From Bryobacterales bacterium (GTDB lineage: Bacteria > Acidobacteriota > Terriglobia > Bryobacterales > UBA6623): a stretch of 46,735 bases of DNA. The notes under the pieces were generated by a model. That model saw nothing but the letters and a program-made list of their open reading frames with translations. It searched no databases and had not been told where the DNA came from. The stretch spans positions 1-46,735 of the forward strand of contig JAPPLB010000160.1 in NCBI GenBank assembly GCA_028819575.1. The letters are read 5' to 3'. Below are positions 9,864 to 17,839 of the stretch, piece after piece (the first letter of the stretch is position 1; each line of letters begins with the position of its first letter). Made by a program: the position numbers and the translations under genes.

Positions 9864-9930
9864 CCTCTTCCCACAGCGATTCGATAGGCGAGCAGTGTCG
9901 GGCGTGGTATTCTCGTAACTTCCCGTCGGC

Positions 9931-10668
9931 ATGCAGGCTCGCGTTGCAACTCTGCCCGATGAGGCAATTCCTTTCCCGGTGAAGGGCTCGCGCGTTTCGG
10001 TCATTATCCCTACGCTTGACGAAGAAAACTCGATCGGTGTGGTGATCGAGCAGTTCCGAGACAGCGGAGTCTGCGAGGTCATCGTCGTGGATGGCGGGAG
10101 CCGGGATCAGACCTGCCGCAAGGCCCTAGCGGCGGGGGCGACCGTGATCGAAGCCGGTCCGGGACGCGGCACGCAGCAAAACCGGGGAGCGGCTGAAGCT
10201 CAGGGCGACGTGCTGCTGTTCCTTCACGCCGATACGCTTCTCCCGCTGGATTTTCTCGAGCACATCGACAAGTTGCTTTCCCGTGAAGGCGCCAGCGCCG
10301 GCGCTTTCCGACTGGGCGTCGACGGACCCGGCCGCATGCTGCGCTGGGTCGAAAACATGGCGAACTGGCGATCGCTTTACTGTCAATTGCCCTATGGCGA
10401 CCAGGCGATCTTCGTGAAGGCGGAAACCTTCCGCCGCGCCGGCGGCTTCGCGGAAATTCCCCTGATGGAAGACTTCGAACTGATGCGCCGCCTCCGCAAA
10501 CTGGGACGGATCGAACTCGCCCCGGTCGCCGTCCGGACATCAGCGCGGCGCTGGCGTCAACTTGGCGTTCTGCGCGCAACATGGAGCAATCAACTCTGCC
10601 TCCTGGCATATCTGATCGGCATTTCGCCTTGCCGCATCGCTGCCTGGCGTGATGCCCACGGGGACTGA
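9931..10668 (+). CDS. Family 2 glycosyltransferase, TIGR04283-like
   Basis: A 245-residue GT-A glycosyltransferase without membrane segments. Seen motifs: VSVIIPTLDEENS at the nucleotide-sugar-binding N-terminus, VVDGGSRDQT, the acidic metal-binding HADT (DxD-like position) near residue 93, and LMEDFEL further on. The length and the run GRGTQQNRGA match the TIGR04283 group, small GT2 enzymes often found next to radical-SAM or TIGR04282 partners, but no such partner is present here. Donor and acceptor are not predictable. It ends 6 bp before the GTG start of the propeller-DUF3604 gene, suggesting co-transcription, though the enzymes have no obvious shared pathway. Residues 1-20 may be too many: the domain begins at about residue 21. 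Confidence 0.87.
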   Translation: MQARVATLPDEAIPFPVKGSRVSVIIPTLDEENSIGVVIEQFRDSGVCEVIVVDGGSRDQTCRKALAAGATVIEAGPGRGTQQNRGAAEAQGDVLLFLHADTLLPLDFLEHIDKLLSREGASAGAFRLGVDGPGRMLRWVENMANWRSLYCQLPYGDQAIFVKAETFRRAGGFAEIPLMEDFELMRRLRKLGRIELAPVAVRTSARRWRQLGVLRATWSNQLCLLAYLIGISPCRIAAWRDAHGD

Positions 10669-10674
10669 TCCACG

Positions 10675-13161
10675 GTGCGAAACCGCAGACTGCGTGCGCA
10701 TCCCTCCCGGGTCGCAGCAATTCTCCTGCTCATGGCGGCCTTCCTCAACGCTCAGGAGCCTGAGCGAGACTGGGTGCGGGAGACGCGCTACAGGCCGTCG
10801 CCGCTGAACCTCGCAGGCGAGCTGCCGGGAGACCGGGTCACGACAGCGGGTTACACCTCGGACTGGCCCGCCATCGCCGCCACGCGCGATGGCTCCCTGC
10901 ATGTCGCGTACGTCGAATGGATCGCAGGTGTTGCCGACCGTATCGTCGTTCGTACGAAGACGCCGGACGGGCAGTGGACCAAGCCGTTCAACTTGTCCGG
11001 CCGAGGCGATCACTATACCCCGGCCATCGCGCCGCTTCCCGGGGGTGTGCTCGTCGTGTGGCCGGCACGGATCGGGGACAATTTCGAGCTTTTCACCTGT
11101 GAGCTCTCCTCAGAAGGCTTGGCGACGCTGCCGCAGCGCCTTACCCGGGCGCCCCATGGCGACTTCAACGTGCGAGCGGTGGCTGACCCATCCGGCGTTG
11201 TGACGATCGTGTGGCAGTCATTCCGCGACGGTAATGCCGACGTATATGCGCGGCGCTTCAGAGACGGCCGATGGGGTCCCGAAACACGGATCTCGACGAG
11301 CACCGCCGGTGATTGGGACCCCGCGGTCGCGCTCGATTCGAGCGGCAAGGCGTGGATCAGTTGGGATTCCTACGAGCACGGCAACTACGACGTGTTCCTG
11401 CGCTCGTACGACGGCGTTGAAGCGGGCGATGTGACCCTCATCACCACGGAGCCGACGGCGCAGTTCCACACAAGCGTCGCGGTCGATTCGCAGGATCGCG
11501 TGTGGGTGGCTTGGGACGACGGCGGCGAGAACTGGGGCAAGGACTTTTCCCGTGCGAGCGCCGCGCCCGGCAGCCGGGGCCTCTACAACAAGCGCTCCAT
11601 CGGACTGCGCGTCTGGTCCGGCGGACGTTTGCTGGAACCGCAGGCCGATCTATACGGAGTGCTCTCGGGTGGCATGACGCGCTACGCCGCGCTGCCGCAT
11701 ATCGCGTTCGACAGGAACGGCGCGCTCTGGCTGGTGTTCCGCCACTGGACCGAGTCCGAGCCCGTTACGGTCCATCAGTTCTTCGCGACGCGCCTTTCGG
11801 GTGATACGTGGACGCTTCCCTACCGGCTGACTCGCAGCACGGGGCGCGCCACGCAACTCGCCTCGCTCGCATCGTCACCGGACGGAGCGCTGTATGTCGC
11901 CTATTCGTCCGATGCCCGCAGGAAGGACTACGGCCCACGGGATCAACATCATGCGTTGCACTACGGCGTCTGGGTTACCGAGCTCGAGGACGGCGTGCCG
12001 GCCTCGCCCGCGTTACGGGAGGTTCGTCTGCCGCCGCCGGCGCAGGCGCCCCCGCGGCGTCCGCGGGAGGCGATGACGGTGGACGGCCGCACGTACCATC
12101 TGCTGCTCGGCGACTGCCATCGCCACACCGATATCGAGCCGCACCGCGGCCCGGACGGCTCAATCCTCGACACCTACCGCTACGCCATTGACGCCGCGCA
12201 GATGGACTTCGTCGGCACCGCCGACCACACCGACACGCTTGCCGGCCGCAACCCCGAGGGCTTGCGCGACTATCAATGGTGGTGGACCCAAAAGGCAGTC
12301 GATCTGATGACGCACGCACCGCACTTCATGGGCATCTACAGCTACGAGCACAGCATGGAGCGCCCCGCTGGACACCGCAATCTGCTGTTCCTCAAGCGCG
12401 GCGCGCCCATACGCCTGATCGATCGCCGCCGCAACGAGGCCGACAACCAGCCGCCCAACTTCTGGAAGTGGATCGAGGGCAACGTGCTTGCGCAACCAGG
12501 GCAGAAGGTGGTCGCCGTGCCGCACACCTTCGGGTCGGGTCCGCTGGCGGACTGGAACTGGCAGAACCCGTATTACGATTCCGTGCTCGAAATCTATCAG
12601 GCGTTTCGCGGAAGCTATGAGGCCTGGCAGCTGCCTGATGAAGAAAAGCGCGGTCCGACGCAGACCGACGAGCCCGGACACTTCGCGCGCGATGCCTTGG
12701 ACAAGGGGAATCTCTACGGCTTCGTGTCGTTCAGCGACCACTTTTCAACTCACAACAGTTGGGCCGCCGTCTGGGCGGAACGGGAAGACCGTGAAGGGAT
12801 CATCGACGGTATGCTGGCCCGGCGCACTTACGCCGCCAGCGACGAAATCGTCGTGAAAGTCACCTCCGCCGGACACATGCCCGGTGCGGAATTCACCGCT
12901 TCTGCAGCCAACCCTCCGAGGATCGAGGCATCCATCGAAGCCCCCGACGAGATCCGCCGGATCGACGTCGTCCGCAATGGTGAGTACATCTATACGGCCG
13001 ACCCCGAGGGCAACACGGCCCGCATCAGCTATCGTGATCTGGACGCGTCCCCCGGCAAGAGCTATTACTATCTACGGGTTTTCCAACGCGATCCCGAGAA
13101 TCCCACAGGCGATTCCGAATTGGCCTGGGTCTCGCCATTTTTCGTCACCTACACGGAATGA
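10675..13161 (+). CDS. Exported beta-propeller fused to DUF3604 (PHP-like) domain
   Basis: An 828-residue protein with an N-terminal signal (about 1-26, ending LNAQ). Residues 45-440 form a beta-propeller made of repeated units such as DPAVALDSSGKAWISWDS, resembling BNR/sialidase propellers. A proline-rich linker (about 445-463) leads to a DUF3604 region (470-828). That region keeps PHP-like metal ligands: CHRH with His482 and His484, TADHTD, a YEHS motif, VPHTF and SFSDH. DUF3604 proteins are predicted metal-dependent hydrolases, but substrates are unknown. The last about 80 residues look like a Fn3-type sheet. GTG is the start; its stop overlaps the next gene's ATG by 4 bp, so both are translated together. 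Confidence 0.88.
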   Translation: MRNRRLRAHPSRVAAILLLMAAFLNAQEPERDWVRETRYRPSPLNLAGELPGDRVTTAGYTSDWPAIAATRDGSLHVAYVEWIAGVADRIVVRTKTPDGQWTKPFNLSGRGDHYTPAIAPLPGGVLVVWPARIGDNFELFTCELSSEGLATLPQRLTRAPHGDFNVRAVADPSGVVTIVWQSFRDGNADVYARRFRDGRWGPETRISTSTAGDWDPAVALDSSGKAWISWDSYEHGNYDVFLRSYDGVEAGDVTLITTEPTAQFHTSVAVDSQDRVWVAWDDGGENWGKDFSRASAAPGSRGLYNKRSIGLRVWSGGRLLEPQADLYGVLSGGMTRYAALPHIAFDRNGALWLVFRHWTESEPVTVHQFFATRLSGDTWTLPYRLTRSTGRATQLASLASSPDGALYVAYSSDARRKDYGPRDQHHALHYGVWVTELEDGVPASPALREVRLPPPAQAPPRRPREAMTVDGRTYHLLLGDCHRHTDIEPHRGPDGSILDTYRYAIDAAQMDFVGTADHTDTLAGRNPEGLRDYQWWWTQKAVDLMTHAPHFMGIYSYEHSMERPAGHRNLLFLKRGAPIRLIDRRRNEADNQPPNFWKWIEGNVLAQPGQKVVAVPHTFGSGPLADWNWQNPYYDSVLEIYQAFRGSYEAWQLPDEEKRGPTQTDEPGHFARDALDKGNLYGFVSFSDHFSTHNSWAAVWAEREDREGIIDGMLARRTYAASDEIVVKVTSAGHMPGAEFTASAANPPRIEASIEAPDEIRRIDVVRNGEYIYTADPEGNTARISYRDLDASPGKSYYYLRVFQRDPENPTGDSELAWVSPFFVTYTE

Positions 13162-14246
13162 CCATGCGACTTACCGGAAGCTTTCGACCGTTCGCTCTGC
13201 TCCTTGCGCTTGTGATCTCTGCGGGTTGCGGCGCCCCTCCTTCAGATGGACCAACTGAGACCAGCCCCCTCGACCTGCGTCCACAGCCCTGGCAGCGCCG
13301 ACCCGAACCCGTCCTTTCGGCCTACACAACCGAACAATCCTGGTCAAAGGTGGTCGTCTACAGTCCGCACGTCCTGCACATCGACGGCAAGTTCAAGATG
13401 TGGTACCTCGGCACGTCGACCGGCTCGCGGTCGAATGACATCGCCCTGGGGTACGCCGAATCCGATGACGGCTTCCATTGGCGGGAACACGACAAGAATC
13501 CGATCCTCACCGGCGGCGACATTCCCTGGGGCCCGAACTTCCAAACTCCGTTTGTCCTGTTCGACGAACAGGAGCAGCTTTACAAGCTATGGTTCGTCTC
13601 TGTTCCGATCCTGGAGCGAGACGCCGACGGCGCCATGACCGAGATGACGCAGAAACTCGGGTACGCCACCAGCGTCGACGGCATCGAGTGGGATGTCCAC
13701 CCCGAACCCGTCTACGAATCCGGCCGGTCACCGTCCGTGATCAAAGAAGGGCCGAACCGTTACCGCATGTGGATGAACTCACGGCCGAGCATGGAAGTAG
13801 CGCCGCGAGAACTCTACCTCAATATCTATGAATTCACCTCGACCGACGGCGTCAACTGGGAGCGGCTTGAACCGCCGGTGATCCGGCCCTCCGGCAAGGC
13901 GAACTCGACGATCTATCCGTTCGTTGTCAAGGAGGATAGCGAATACCGTATGTGGTACGGAGGACACATCGAAGGAGGCACCTTCGAAATCTTCTACGCC
14001 ACTTCCGACGACGGCTCGACCTGGCGCATTGACCATGAAAACATCGCTTTCCCTTCGACCAAGGATAAGCAACGCTTCGACGGACGCTACACCTCCACGC
14101 CTTGCATTCTGAACCTGCCCGACCGCCGCCTGCTCTTCTATTCCGCCCGCGATTGGAACAACGATTACATCGACAGCCAGGGCCGCAAGCGTACTGACGA
14201 TGCCGGAGTCTACGCCCACATCGGCGTGGCCTTGCTTGACAAGTGA
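13158..14246 (+). CDS. Lipoprotein with GH43/GH32-like five-bladed propeller
   Basis: A 362-residue lipoprotein. The signal peptide ends in the lipobox VISAGC with Cys24 as lipidation site. The mature part is a five-bladed propeller with repeated motifs of the type FKMWYLGTS, YKLWFVSV, YRMWMNSR and YRMWYGG, each followed by an SxDGxxW-like strand (SDDGFHW, SVDGIEW, STDGVNW, SDDGSTW). This pattern is common in GH43/GH32/GH130-like proteins; the catalytic residues are not certain enough to call an activity. The 4-bp ATGA overlap with the DUF3604 gene implies coupled translation, so the pair probably acts on the same extracellular or periplasmic substrate. Confidence 0.85.
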   Translation: MTMRLTGSFRPFALLLALVISAGCGAPPSDGPTETSPLDLRPQPWQRRPEPVLSAYTTEQSWSKVVVYSPHVLHIDGKFKMWYLGTSTGSRSNDIALGYAESDDGFHWREHDKNPILTGGDIPWGPNFQTPFVLFDEQEQLYKLWFVSVPILERDADGAMTEMTQKLGYATSVDGIEWDVHPEPVYESGRSPSVIKEGPNRYRMWMNSRPSMEVAPRELYLNIYEFTSTDGVNWERLEPPVIRPSGKANSTIYPFVVKEDSEYRMWYGGHIEGGTFEIFYATSDDGSTWRIDHENIAFPSTKDKQRFDGRYTSTPCILNLPDRRLLFYSARDWNNDYIDSQGRKRTDDAGVYAHIGVALLDK

Positions 14247-14368
14247 GCAAGGCAAGCCATTACTGCCGACAAAACGACCCCAAAAACTCCTGAACTTTTC
14301 CGCATCTCCTCCGTATATCCGAGACGAGGCACGCAGGAGTGCCCGATTCGGTTGTGAGGATTTCAGCA

Positions 14369-14938
14369 ATGAAGAAACGCTTTAGTCTCCACGCAGCGGT
14401 AGCTGCTTCGCTTTGTCTCGCCGCATTGCCTGCCGCCGCCCAGGAAACCAAGCCCTGGATTCACGTTCACGTCACGGAAAGCGGCGACAGTCCCAAGAAC
14501 ATCCGGGTGAACCTTCCCTTGTCGGTGGTCGGCGTGGCGTTGGAAGTCGCGCCGGAGAAGATCGTCGAGAAGGGCCGCGTGAGGTTGAACAACGCCGATA
14601 TCTCGATCGCGGATATGCGCCGGTTGTGGGCCGCGCTGCGGGATTCTGGCGACAGCGAGTTCGTGAACGTCGATGACGGTGGCCAGCACGTAAGCATCGT
14701 TCGCGAAGCCGACTTGGTGCTCATCAAGGTCGACGATCGCAAAGACGGCAAGGACGCCCAGGTACGGGTCGAGATTCCCGTCAAGGTGGTTGACGCCCTG
14801 TTTGCGACAGAAGGCGAGGAGATCGACATCGCTGGGGCGCTGGACCGGCTCCAGAGCGAGCGCGGCGAGATCATCCGCGTCATCGACGGCGATACGAACG
14901 TTCGCATTTGGATTGACGAGACCGCTTCATCGTCATGA
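14369..14938 (+). CDS. Exported protein, first of two tandem paralogues
   Basis: A 189-residue protein with a clear signal peptide (basic KKR, hydrophobic core, cleavage after AAAQ at about residue 24). The mature part has charged alpha/beta character, no cysteines and no known motif: DSPKNIRVNLPLSVV, VNVDDGGQHV, then VRVEIPVKVVDALF and an acidic helix ending in a strand NVRIWIDE. ATG at 14369 has GAGG 9 bp upstream and gives the best signal peptide; a GTG 10 codons earlier is possible. Its second half aligns with the second half of the next gene, and the genes overlap by 4 bp. I do not recognise a named family. Similar short proteins are sometimes annotated only as hypothetical. Confidence 0.82.
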   Translation: MKKRFSLHAAVAASLCLAALPAAAQETKPWIHVHVTESGDSPKNIRVNLPLSVVGVALEVAPEKIVEKGRVRLNNADISIADMRRLWAALRDSGDSEFVNVDDGGQHVSIVREADLVLIKVDDRKDGKDAQVRVEIPVKVVDALFATEGEEIDIAGALDRLQSERGEIIRVIDGDTNVRIWIDETASSS

Positions 14939-15456
14939 GCCGCCTGCAACAAGCGCTGCTCGCCGCGGTCGCCGTTGTCCTGCTGCTGTTGGCGAGCCTG
15001 CACTTCGTAGTCGTCCGGGTTCATGAGCGCGGGCCCGACGGCATGAAGATCTGGCTGCCTCTGCCGATCGAGCTGGCGCAGGCGGCCCTGTGGTTCGTCC
15101 CGGACTACGAAAAGCACTTCGATACCGATACAGTGCAGATCGAGCGCTTCAGTCCGCTTGCGCAAGCCCTGTTGGAAGCGTTGGAGGAAATTGACAAGGT
15201 CGAGCTCGTGCGGGTCAACGAAGGGGACCAGACGGTCGTGGTCCGGAAGGCGGGCGCCGATATCGAAATCAATGTCCGAACGGACCGCAAAGAGGTCAAG
15301 GTACGCCTCGCGATGCGAACTTTACAGGGCTTGGTCGACAGCTTCGACGAGGGCCGGTTCGATGCAGCCGGTGCGATGAGTGCGCTCAAATACTCGTCCG
15401 GGCTAGTGGTCCATGTCGACGAACCGGATACCGAAGTGTCACTGACGATCTGGTGA
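14935..15456 (+). CDS. Membrane-anchored protein, second of two tandem paralogues
   Basis: A 173-residue protein with one N-terminal membrane helix (about 6-26, no obvious signal-peptidase site) and a soluble domain outside the membrane. It shares the layout of the preceding gene product: a GMKIWLPLPIELAQ segment resembles the NIRVNLPLSVV segment there; the VELVRVNEGDQTVVVRKAG strand pair resembles EFVNVDDGGQHVSIVREA; and the C-terminal helix-strand (DAAGAMSALK then VHVDEPDTEVSLTIW) mirrors the end of the paralogue. ATG overlaps the upstream TGA by 4 bp, so translation is coupled. The two probably form a hetero-complex in the envelope, one soluble or released and one anchored. This is inference. 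Confidence 0.82.
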   Translation: MSRLQQALLAAVAVVLLLLASLHFVVVRVHERGPDGMKIWLPLPIELAQAALWFVPDYEKHFDTDTVQIERFSPLAQALLEALEEIDKVELVRVNEGDQTVVVRKAGADIEINVRTDRKEVKVRLAMRTLQGLVDSFDEGRFDAAGAMSALKYSSGLVVHVDEPDTEVSLTIW

Positions 15457-15480
15457 CCGTCTGACCTGAAACATCCCCCA

Positions 15481-15533
15481 GATCAAGCGGCGTTGACACT
15501 GCTCCGGATGTTTCCCGCTTGGTTGATCCGCAC
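15481..15533 (+). repeat. 53-bp dispersed repeat, copy 1
   Basis: Shares GATCAAGCGGC at the start, TCCGGATGTTTCC in the middle and TGATCCGCAC at the end with 16090-16142, with identical spacing and an 11-bp variable segment between the first two blocks. Similarity may begin about 20 bp earlier. It is followed at 15536-15549 by GGGCGGAGGAAAAA, a 14-mer that reappears inside MITE-like copy D at 36570-36583. Confidence 0.75.
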
Positions 15534-15738
15534 GCGGGCGGAGGAAAAACCGGCGAGGCTCCCCCCTCCGGCCAACAAGCAGGACAACGGATCGCCGCAA
15601 GAACTTGACGCACACAACTGACGCAAACGTCAACCTTGGCCGGCGGCAACAAAACCAGCCTGCCTCTCTCGCCAAGTGGCAAAGAGAAGTCCGTGCGGGT
15701 CACGAATCGCGGCTGTTCGGGTGGTCATGGTGACCCAT

Positions 15739-15792
15739 TTTGGTACTGAAGCGCTTCAGTCTTTTTTGGGCCGCCCGGCTTGTTTAGCATGA
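15739..15792 (+). repeat. 54-bp hairpin repeat, copy 1
   Basis: Begins TTTGGTACTGAAG and ends GCATGA. It contains the perfect palindrome ACTGAAGCGCTTCAGT (15745-15760) followed by CTTTTTT, so on the plus strand it could act as an intrinsic terminator for the 14369-15456 genes. It is about 87% identical by eye to 19503-19556 over the same length, including the part beyond the hairpin, so it is a repeated element and not just a terminator. Confidence 0.75.
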
Positions 15793-16089
15793 AGATCATG
15801 GCCCATGAAGGCCCTGATGCGTCCCCGGCGGGCGCTTGCGAAGGAAAAATCCTTGCCGCTTCAGATCGTCTTGCCGGGGCGCGTTCCCTGCAACGATTTT
15901 CCACCATGTCCCGGCTAAAAAAATGTTGTTCCTGACCAAGCGTGCAAGCGCCCCTGCTGTGAAACAGAGTTCCGGGCGCGCCTCGAGCCTGGCCGGGCCG
16001 GAGCCTCACGAACATCCTGCAGCAGCCCTGGTTTCACCTTGCATGGTCCGCTAAGGGGCGGGGGTGCGACTGATGTGGAACAAGCTGCT

Positions 16090-16142
16090 GATCAAGCGGC
16101 CTGGATGCCGATCCGGATGTTTCCTGCTCGAATGATCCGCAC
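16090..16142 (+). repeat. 53-bp dispersed repeat, copy 2
   Basis: Second copy of the repeat at 15481-15533, same orientation and length, with the shared blocks GATCAAGCGGC, TCCGGATGTTTCC and TGATCCGCAC. It ends 28 bp before MITE-like copy C. Confidence 0.75.
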
Positions 16143-16170
16143 CGCGTAGCGGGGGCGGGGGCGGGACTAG

Positions 16171-16346
16171 CCTGCATGTCTCACCACGCGGCGTGGTGAA
16201 GTGCGTGAGAGGGCCGTCAGGACGAGGCGCGAGCCGCTTGGCGCGCGCAGGCGTACTTGACAGTACGTCGAGCACGGCAAGCAAGCGCAACGAAGTCCTG
16301 GCGGTCGTATGGCGTGCTTCGACCGTCGGGTGGTGAGAAATGCAGG
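16171..16346 (-). repeat. MITE-like repeat, copy C (complete, 176 bp)
   Basis: Inverted relative to copies A and B and of exactly the same length as B. The termini are CCTGCATGTCTCACCAC (16171-16187, one mismatch to the consensus) and GTGGTGAGAAATGCAGG (16330-16346). The flanks are TAG on the left and CTT on the right, so the TA pair is intact on one side only. The central hairpin CGTACT-TGAC-AGTACG (16252-16267) has a perfect 6-bp stem. It lies 190 bp upstream of the TVP38-DUF547 gene. Confidence 0.9.
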
Positions 16347-16536
16347 CTTGGTTCCCTTCTTTCCAAGACAAAGACCCCTGCTCCTGCGGGCTTGCAATGT
16401 TTCCTCTTTTGGGGGCATCGAGCGAGCGTCTGCGTCGGTTACTTTTCGTCCATGGCGCTCGAACCGAGACGCCTGTGCCGCTTGCCTTTCTTGGGTGGAG
16501 CAATCATTCTTGGAAGTGTAGGCCCCGATCGCCGTT

Positions 16537-17784
16537 ATGAGCTTTTCCGGTTCGATTCATCGATACGCCAACATCATCCGGGGCGTTTCGCTGCTTCTCA
16601 TCGTGGCGTCGGTGATTCTGCTCGCGCGCGCCCTCCCCGTGGATAGCGGCGTCCAGGCATTCCAGAGCCGGATCTCCGACCTGGGCGCGTGGGCCCCCCT
16701 GATTTTCGGCGTAGTCTATGCGATCGCCGCGACGCTGCTCATACCCGCTTCGGCGTTGACGCTGGCAGGCGGAGCCATCTTCGGTCTGACTGTCGGGACT
16801 CTGACGGTTTGGCTCTCGGCAACGACGGCTGCGGCAATGTCGTTCCTGATCGCCCGCTACGTGGCCCGCTTCAAGGTGGAAGTGATCGCATCGCGAAACC
16901 CCAAGTTCAGTGCGATCGACTCGGCGATCGGAGAGGGCGGGTGGAAGATTGTTGCACTGCTGCGCCTGTCACCTGCAGTACCGTTCAACCTGCAGAACTA
17001 CCTGTATGGCCTCACGGCGATTCGTTTTTGGCCCTGTGTCGGGGCTAGCGCGGTCTTCATGCTGCCGGGAACGTTCATGTACGTTTACCTCGGGCATCTG
17101 GGCGGCCAGGGGCTTGCGGCGGCCTCCGGTGGTGGAGCCGGCAGGAGCGCCGGGCAATGGGCGCTGCTGGTGGTGGGCTTGCTGGCTACGATTGCGGTCA
17201 CCGTTTACGTCACGCGCCTCGCCAACAACGCGATCAGAAACCAGACGGCAATCGCCGTTGCGCAACCCCGGGAAGCAGTATCTTCTGAGCAAGCGCCGCC
17301 CCCGGGCATGCCCTGGGGCGTGATTGCCATCGCTCTCGCGGCGATGGTGTTGTTCTCCTTGGCGCTCTCTGCCGGCCAGGTTCGAACAAGCCTCGAACAC
17401 CTCTTGGGGACGCCTTCGGCAGTGCTCGACGAGGCTTGCGGAGCCAATCCGAAAGGGGCGGCTTTCGATGACTCGCTTCTGAACACGCTGCTCCTGGTTC
17501 ACGTTGACGATCAAGGCCGGGGCGGCTGCAACAGCTTTCGCGCCGAGGCGGGTGATCTCAACAAGTTCGCTCGTTGGACCGGGAAAAATCATTTCTATCA
17601 AATGAGTTATGGCGAAAAGCTCTCTTTGTTGATCAACTCATGCAACTCCTACACGCTACCTCTGATACGGGAATACGATCCGGTCGCCTCGATCGTCGAT
17701 ATCCCCAACGCTGAGCCGAATATTCGCGGGCTGCTCGATGGTGGGCCGCTCAAGCGTGTCCCGCTGGCGACTGGTACTACCTGA
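16537..17784 (+). CDS. TVP38/TMEM64 (DedA-like) membrane protein with partial DUF547
   Basis: A 415-residue integral membrane protein. Residues 12-230 are a TVP38/TMEM64 (SNARE-associated, VTT) domain: a re-entrant/Gly-rich stretch GGAIFGLTVGTLTVW, an arginine-rich RYVARFK segment and the RLSPAVPFNLQNYLYGLT signature. Another helix (about 263-283) leads into a soluble part resembling the start of DUF547: LLVHVDDQGRGG, then YGEKLSLLINSCNSYTLPL and the SIVDIP turn. DUF547 normally continues for several more motifs; here the frame stops after about 90 residues. It is followed 55 bp later by a mercuric-reductase-like flavoenzyme, a pairing also known for TVP38 proteins elsewhere. The role is unclear: lipid scrambling or small-molecule transport is suggested for the VTT family. 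Confidence 0.87.
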   Translation: MSFSGSIHRYANIIRGVSLLLIVASVILLARALPVDSGVQAFQSRISDLGAWAPLIFGVVYAIAATLLIPASALTLAGGAIFGLTVGTLTVWLSATTAAAMSFLIARYVARFKVEVIASRNPKFSAIDSAIGEGGWKIVALLRLSPAVPFNLQNYLYGLTAIRFWPCVGASAVFMLPGTFMYVYLGHLGGQGLAAASGGGAGRSAGQWALLVVGLLATIAVTVYVTRLANNAIRNQTAIAVAQPREAVSSEQAPPPGMPWGVIAIALAAMVLFSLALSAGQVRTSLEHLLGTPSAVLDEACGANPKGAAFDDSLLNTLLLVHVDDQGRGGCNSFRAEAGDLNKFARWTGKNHFYQMSYGEKLSLLINSCNSYTLPLIREYDPVASIVDIPNAEPNIRGLLDGGPLKRVPLATGTT

Positions 17785-17839
17785 AGCAGCGCCATCCTGG
17801 CCCGTCCCGCCTTTTCCACAGTCCCCTCCCCTACCGCCA

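Larger units (their letters stand above)
15457..16536. other. 1.08-kb gene-free, repeat-rich region
   Basis: No convincing gene. It contains two copies of a 53-bp repeat (15481-15533, 16090-16142), one copy of a 54-bp hairpin repeat (15739-15792) and the full MITE-like copy C (16171-16346). Between them lie GC-rich stretches and an imperfect inverted pair around CCGGCCAACAAG (about 15568) and CTTGGCCGG (about 15634). Open frames across the region only reflect the repeats; two unrelated frames share peptide-like strings because the DNA is repeated. The promoter of the TVP38 gene should lie between copy C and 16536, but I see no strong consensus. Confidence 0.7.

Noticed and set aside
1236-16503. 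A shared peptide (TSLRLLAVLDV...TPARAKRLAPRPDG) decoded from repeat copies B and C
   Set aside because: The frame agrees in B and C only because the DNA is repeated. Copy D is 11 bp longer and the hairpin loop length changes in A and D, which breaks the frame, so the element is not conserved as coding.
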